DNA of 18,711 nt from Ilumatobacteraceae bacterium (GTDB taxonomy: Bacteria > Actinomycetota > Acidimicrobiia > Acidimicrobiales > Ilumatobacteraceae), in the NCBI GenBank assembly GCA_030727685.1, contig JANRBC010000096.1, forward strand, positions 1-18,711. Direction: 5' to 3'. Made by a program: the position numbers and the translations under genes. This document shows positions 15,326 to 18,711 of this stretch, in pieces. Within the stretch, counting starts at the first letter, position 1. Every line of letters begins with the position of its first letter. Under the pieces are notes generated by a model. That model had not been told where the DNA came from and did not search any database. It saw only the letters and a program-made list of their open reading frames with translations.

Positions 15326-16105
15326 ATGTCAAATTCGATTCGTCGCCTTGGCGATCTGCGCGGACCCGATGTAGTAAGCAAAGTCACATCAAGATCGATC
15401 TTTGTGCAACCTCTTGGTGCCATTGAGCAACATGGTCCGCACTTGCCACTGAATACCGACGAAGTTGTAGCGACTGCTGTGGCTGAAGCAGCAGTCGAGC
15501 GGGTGGGCGAAAAACTCGATGTCTGGCTATTACCAACCCTGACGTATACGAAGTCAAATGAGCATGCGTGGGCCCCTGGCACTATTTGGCTCTCGGCGAC
15601 GACGATGCTCAGCGTGTTAGACGACATCGGCAAATGCATTGCTCGAACCAATGCTCAGAAACTCGTGTTTCTAAACGGTCACGGCGGTAACTCGGCACTT
15701 CTAAATGTTGTCAATCGCGAGTTGCGTCTGAACTATGGTTTGCAGACATTCACGGCACACCCCTCGATGCCACCAGATCAAGGTGGGGCATCAGCGGCAA
15801 GCGAACTCGGCATGGGCATTCATGGCGGCACCGATGAAACATCAGTGATGTTGCATTTGCGGCCCGACCTGGTTGACATGTCGAAAGCAGTGCGCCGTGT
15901 GCCCGAGAAAATTGCTCTGAACAAGCATGTGCGGTTCGGTGGGGCAGTAAGTTTCGGCTGGCTCTCAAATGATTTTTTTGTTGAAGGTCATATTGGCGAC
16001 CCAACTCTTGCCAGTGCCGATCTAGGCGCTCGAATGTTTGCCTCGGCAGTTGAGAACTTCTCTGAAGCTCTCGCCGAAGTTTCAACTTTCAACTTCGGAA
16101 AATAA
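15326..16105 (+). CDS. Creatininase-family metal-dependent amidohydrolase
   Basis: A 259-aa member of the creatininase superfamily, metalloenzymes that hydrolyse amide or ring C-N bonds. The metal-binding motif GAIEQHGPHLPLNTD provides Glu34, His36 and Asp45, matching creatininase numbering. NEHAWAPGT (78-86) and NGHGGN (117-122, His119) follow, and HGGTDETSVML (166-176) supplies the late conserved Glu171. True creatininase has NGHYEN with a metal-binding Glu; the Gly-Gly here places the protein with the NGHGGN branch, which includes MftE and the archaeal formamide-hydrolysing ArfB, so creatinine is an unlikely substrate. No mycofactocin genes are in the window. The ATG at 15326 has GGTAGGG 8 bases upstream. 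It diverges from the FAD oxidoreductase and converges on an NMT1-type ABC importer, which hints at catabolism or salvage of an imported compound; this is inference. Confidence 0.88.
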   Translation: MSNSIRRLGDLRGPDVVSKVTSRSIFVQPLGAIEQHGPHLPLNTDEVVATAVAEAAVERVGEKLDVWLLPTLTYTKSNEHAWAPGTIWLSATTMLSVLDDIGKCIARTNAQKLVFLNGHGGNSALLNVVNRELRLNYGLQTFTAHPSMPPDQGGASAASELGMGIHGGTDETSVMLHLRPDLVDMSKAVRRVPEKIALNKHVRFGGAVSFGWLSNDFFVEGHIGDPTLASADLGARMFASAVENFSEALAEVSTFNFGK

Positions 16106-16124
16106 ATTAACCCTGTAAATGACA

Positions 16125-16150
16125 CTCGGGGGGCGCGAACGCCCCCCGAG
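16125..16150. terminator. Bidirectional GC-rich hairpin terminator
   Basis: A perfect 11-base-pair stem, CTCGGGGGGCG (16125-16135) pairing with CGCCCCCCGAG (16140-16150), closed by a CGAA tetraloop. It lies between the ends of two convergent genes, 19 bases after the creatininase-family stop and 24 bases after the lipoprotein stop on the other strand. No long T-run follows on either strand (the minus side has the short TCATTTAC), which is common among actinobacterial hairpin terminators. Function in both directions is inferred from position. Confidence 0.85.
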
Positions 16151-16174
16151 GTATCAAGTTCTAACTATTGATCG

Positions 16175-17356
16175 TTATGGCAATGCAATAGTCGGATCGA
16201 TGAATTCGTTGGTGACGATGTCAGCGGCAGTAATGCCTTCTTTCATCTTTGCACCAATCTTTTCATATGTTGGAACCGCGATTGCGATGAACTCTTCTAC
16301 TCGATCAAGATCAAAGCTGCCCAATGTTCCGTCTGGGCTATTGGCGATGAGATTGTTTGCGAGACCAAGTTCAACTGCTGCTGCAGCCTGACCAGCGTCA
16401 TACAGCCAACCATTGTTGTACTGAGAAACAAGATCGAGGATCAACGCGTTAGCGCGTGATGGATCTGTTACGTAGTCAACTTGTGATTGCTGAATCATTG
16501 GTACAAGAAGTGTCAAGCAGTCTCGGTTCGCCTCGATTGTTGCAGGCAATCCACCAAGTGATTGGGCATATGCTGTCCAACCTGCATCGTGAACTGTCTG
16601 ATACGAAACTGGCTTTGCCCAGTCTGTGAGCACATTCTCGTAGTAGTAAGGCTCTGAAGTTGCGAAGCCTTGCTGTGCAGCCTCGCCACCGTCAGCTACG
16701 AAGTTGGCAGGTGTGCCGTCGTAGTTGCCGTCAACTTGTTTTGCATCAAGAATGCCGTTTGCTGTGAAGTACTCCATGTATGCAGCACCACCGAAGTAAC
16801 GAACCTTCGCGCCAGTTGCCTTAAGGTCGGCAATCGAATTGACGTCTGGATACGTTGCTGGGTCCCACATGATGATCTGTGGGTTGATATTGAACGGAGC
16901 CACAACAGTCATAGTTGGGAATTCACCTGAATCTTGCACAGCGCTATCGGTGCTAACAAAACCCAAGAAGATCTCTGGGTCTTGGTACATCAACGATGTT
17001 GGTGAGCTGAAACCTACGGCTGGTCCACCTGCGCGAACCTGCACTTTTACACCGGTGTCTTGACCCTTGGAAACGAGGGCGCCGGTGACCCGAAGGCCTG
17101 ATGCGTCAACTTCGTAACCTTCGCCAACCAAGTTGTACAAGAACCCGTGTTCTGATTCTGGGTTCCAGTCAGTCTGGAAAGTAACTGTGTCTGGGCAGAT
17201 GCCAGCGAGAGAAACGGCCTCTGAGGTCGTCTCTTCGGCTGGTGCAGCCTCTGTTTCTTCTATTGCTTCTTCAGTTGTTGTGTCGTCATCACTACCGCAA
17301 GCGGCAAGGGTGATCAAGCACAAAGCACCGAAGAGCGCAGTTGCTTTTCTTCGCAT
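16175..17356 (-). CDS. ABC transporter substrate-binding lipoprotein (NMT1/THI5-like class)
   Basis: Extracellular ligand-binding component of the importer encoded just upstream on the same strand. The 393-aa precursor has a type II signal peptide: basic MRRK, a hydrophobic stretch, and the lipobox LAAC with the lipidated Cys20. A Glu/Thr/Ala-rich acidic tether (about 21-47) follows. The mature domain begins with TDWNPESEHGFLY (62-74), resembling the DWxPxxxH motif near the N-terminus of NMT1/THI5 and ThiY-type binding proteins. Later ADLKATGAKVRYFGG fits the same periplasmic-binding fold (NMT1, nitrate, sulfonate). The ligand cannot be read from sequence; pyrimidines, riboflavin, sulfonates and nitrate are all precedents. 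The ATG at 17356 has AGGAG (complement of 17363-17367) 6 bases upstream. A 105-base gap to the permease gene suggests separate and higher expression of the binding protein. Confidence 0.9.
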   Translation of the reverse strand: MRRKATALFGALCLITLAACGSDDDTTTEEAIEETEAAPAEETTSEAVSLAGICPDTVTFQTDWNPESEHGFLYNLVGEGYEVDASGLRVTGALVSKGQDTGVKVQVRAGGPAVGFSSPTSLMYQDPEIFLGFVSTDSAVQDSGEFPTMTVVAPFNINPQIIMWDPATYPDVNSIADLKATGAKVRYFGGAAYMEYFTANGILDAKQVDGNYDGTPANFVADGGEAAQQGFATSEPYYYENVLTDWAKPVSYQTVHDAGWTAYAQSLGGLPATIEANRDCLTLLVPMIQQSQVDYVTDPSRANALILDLVSQYNNGWLYDAGQAAAAVELGLANNLIANSPDGTLGSFDLDRVEEFIAIAVPTYEKIGAKMKEGITAADIVTNEFIDPTIALP

Positions 17357-17400
17357 TTGTTTCTCCTGTTGTTGTCTGGGGCTGGATTAAATTGCAACCA

Positions 17401-17454
17401 ATTATCTATTACTTTTCGCTACCGTGCATTACTTTTCATTTTATTTTTCGTCAA
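17401..17454 (-). promoter_or_regulatory. Probable promoter and direct-repeat operator upstream of the lipoprotein gene
   Basis: The 105-base AT-rich gap holds two identical 10-base direct repeats, on the plus strand ATTACTTTTC at 17408-17417 and 17428-17437, exactly 20 bases apart. A partial third copy, TTATTTTTCG, lies at 17441-17450. On the minus strand GATAAT (17406 down to 17401) is a good -10 candidate without a clear -35. TTGACG (17454 down to 17449) is a possible -35 but lacks a good -10 at normal spacing. The two-helical-turn repeat period fits a regulator binding one face of the DNA, near or over the -35 region. Transcription from here would give a leader of about 38 bases with the AGGAG site. 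The repeats are seen; the promoter and regulator are inferred. Confidence 0.45.
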
Positions 17455-17461
17455 GAAATCG

Positions 17462-18361
17462 TCACCGACCTCTTGTAGTTGTGTGCCACTTGCCGATTGC
17501 TACTTTTGAGAGCAGCCCGAACAAGATGAACACGACTAAACCGAAAACACTGGCCAAGATGATTGCCGCAATCAACTCGGCACCCCAAAGTCGTCCACGG
17601 TAGATATCAATCTGAGCGCCAATACCTACAACGCCTCCTTGGCGAAAGTAGAAGTCACCAACTACGGCACCAATGACTGAAAGACCGGCTGAAATTCGAA
17701 GGCCGACAAAGATGTTTGGCATCGCCGCCGGAAACTGCAATTTACGAAGCCGGGTGAATTTGCTGGCTCCGTGCAATGTAAATAGTTCGTGCTGACTCTT
17801 GTCGACTGAGAGAAGACCGAACAAGGTGTTGTTGACAATCGGAAAGAATGCGATCAGCACGACTACAAGAATTCTCTGCAATGTAATGCCATCAATTAGT
17901 GCTCGAATCAGTGGGGTCATCGCCAAGATCGGAGCTGATTGCAGTGCGACTAGATACGGCCAAGTGGCTCGCTCCATCCATCGGCGTGTGGCCATCAAAG
18001 TCGCAAGGGTGGTGCCGATCAGAATTGTGATGAATAGACCAATCACGGCGATTTTGATTGAGTCCCACAGTGATCGAAGAATCGGTTTTAAGCCACGTTG
18101 TTCGCCAACAGACCAAGTTAGAAAGCCCTCTTGAACTACGCGGTGTGGTGTAGGCAATAAAAACCGTTTTTGAGGTGGCAAAAGACGTGTTGAAAGCAGA
18201 TACCAAAAGCCAATGAAGAGTATGAAAACAACAATCGGGCCTGCAAAATCGCTCACCAGATTTCTTTCACTGGTTTCGCGCGGCGCGTCGTCGACACGCA
18301 AACTTGGTGGCACAGATTGGTCGACTGTATTCGTCACTTTGATGCTGTTCGATGCGTTCAT
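17462..18361 (-). CDS. ABC transporter permease (nitrate/sulfonate/taurine type)
   Basis: Membrane component of the importer, a binding-protein-dependent permease of 299 aa. After a hydrophilic N-terminal stretch of about 38 residues come roughly six hydrophobic segments, near residues 39-58, 100-123, 135-156, 164-186, the region after the EAA loop, and a C-terminal one (LIAAIILASVFGLVVFILFG). The cytoplasmic EAA loop runs from about Glu192 to Pro215 (ELFTLHGASKFTRLRKLQFP), the contact for the ATPase. The frame is open to 18400, but the ATG at 18361 overlaps the ATPase stop as ATGA, so that start is chosen and the two subunits are translationally coupled. The family is the SsuC/TauC/NrtB/ThiX group; the substrate cannot be told. 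Confidence 0.92.
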   Translation of the reverse strand: MNASNSIKVTNTVDQSVPPSLRVDDAPRETSERNLVSDFAGPIVVFILFIGFWYLLSTRLLPPQKRFLLPTPHRVVQEGFLTWSVGEQRGLKPILRSLWDSIKIAVIGLFITILIGTTLATLMATRRWMERATWPYLVALQSAPILAMTPLIRALIDGITLQRILVVVLIAFFPIVNNTLFGLLSVDKSQHELFTLHGASKFTRLRKLQFPAAMPNIFVGLRISAGLSVIGAVVGDFYFRQGGVVGIGAQIDIYRGRLWGAELIAAIILASVFGLVVFILFGLLSKVAIGKWHTTTRGR

Positions 18362-18711
18362 ACCAGCGCTCCTCGAAGGGCAAGCGAGACCTCGCCACAA
18401 ATTTCGGCAAACTTGGGCTCATATCGCAATGAGTGCGCTCGCGGATAGCTAAACGGAATATCAAAACTGCCGACGATCTGTCCAGGTCGTGCCGACATCA
18501 CTAAAACTTTTGTTGACATATATACAGCCTCGGAAATCGAGTGGGTAATAAACAAACCAGCAAAACCTTCAATTTGAAATAGTCGCAGTAATTCGTCGTT
18601 TAGTCGCTCGCGCGTGATCTCATCTAGCGCACCAAAAGGCTCGTCAAATAAGAAAACACGTGGCTTCATCACAAGAGACCGAGCGAGCGAAGCGCGCATA
18701 CGCATGCCACC
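18358..18711 (-). CDS. ABC transporter ATP-binding protein, N-terminal part beyond the window
   Basis: C-terminal 117 residues of the ATPase that powers the same importer; the gene starts beyond the right edge, so Walker A and the Q loop are not visible. The visible part opens with GGMRMRASLARSL, the end of the ABC signature, then Walker B RVFLFDEPFGALDE, the D loop, and the switch histidine in GLFITHSISEAVYMS. This is followed by VLVMSARPGQIVGSFDI, typical of SsuB/TauB/NrtD-type ATPases. The internal ATG near 18705 is not the real start because the signature motif runs straight through it. The stop overlaps the permease start (ATGA). Transcription order on the minus strand is ATPase, permease, then the binding protein. 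Confidence 0.93.
   Translation of the reverse strand, partial: GGMRMRASLARSLVMKPRVFLFDEPFGALDEITRERLNDELLRLFQIEGFAGLFITHSISEAVYMSTKVLVMSARPGQIVGSFDIPFSYPRAHSLRYEPKFAEICGEVSLALRGALV

Noticed and set aside
15124..15651. 175-codon minus-strand open frame spanning the divergent gap
   Set aside because: It overlaps two genes with strong family motifs, one on each side, and has no domain pattern of its own.
15326..16105. MftE of a mycofactocin cluster
   Set aside because: No mftA, mftB, mftC or other mycofactocin gene is in the window, and the NEHAWAPGT segment differs from the form I expect for MftE.
17357..17461. TPP (thi-box) riboswitch before the NMT1-like lipoprotein gene
   Set aside because: The conserved CUGAGA element and its partner helices are not present on the minus strand of this gap.

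Overview
The window reads as a chromosomal segment of an actinobacterium of moderate GC content (about half by eye), plausibly from the Acidimicrobiia or another aquatic lineage. That placement is inferred from gene order and codon use, not from a marker gene. The left 13 kb follows the conserved actinobacterial order known from Mycobacterium tuberculosis (Rv1692 to Rv1711): HAD phosphatase, tlyA, NAD kinase, recN, pyrG, Nudix ADP-ribose pyrophosphatase, xerD, scpA, scpB, rluB. The start codons are often GTG or TTG, and many genes overlap by 1 to 4 bases.

Layout. Positions 5-3888 (+) hold the 3' part of a HAD phosphatase, then tlyA, nadK and recN, tightly packed. After a 76-base gap with two overlapping dyads, 3965-7594 (+) holds pyrG, a Nudix hydrolase, xerD and a small HD-domain protein. 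trpS (7596-8585) is on the minus strand. From about 8640 to 13132 (+) run scpA, scpB, rluB, a prephenate dehydrogenase (tyrA) and EPSP synthase (aroA). A phosphoribosyltransferase gene with its own probable promoter follows (13215-13712).

The right third is accessory. A CrtI/PYROXD2-like FAD oxidoreductase (minus) is divergent from a creatininase-family metal hydrolase (plus). A strong GC-rich hairpin separates the hydrolase from a convergent ABC importer of the NMT1/nitrate/sulfonate class: lipoprotein, permease, and an ATPase cut by the right edge. The lipoprotein gene has its own upstream region with 10-base direct repeats 20 bases apart.

How the genes work together. The left part is housekeeping: rRNA methylation (TlyA), pseudouridylation (RluB), NADP supply, CTP supply, recombinational repair (RecN), chromosome dimer resolution and condensation (XerD, ScpAB), and aromatic amino acid synthesis (TyrA, AroA). 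Compared with the mycobacterial order, the SteA/MctB pair between recN and pyrG, ParA before scpA, and cmk/der after rluB are absent here. An HD protein, an inverted trpS and tyrA-aroA occupy some of those places. The right part may form a small uptake-and-hydrolysis set for an unidentified amide- or ring-containing compound; this is inference only.

No RNA genes, CRISPR arrays, insertion sequences or phage genes were seen, and no gene-free stretch exceeds about 105 bases. I did not find convincing evidence of a new kind of biological system. The best leads are regulatory: the dyads before pyrG, the TATAAT/palindrome before the phosphoribosyltransferase, and the repeats before the lipoprotein gene.
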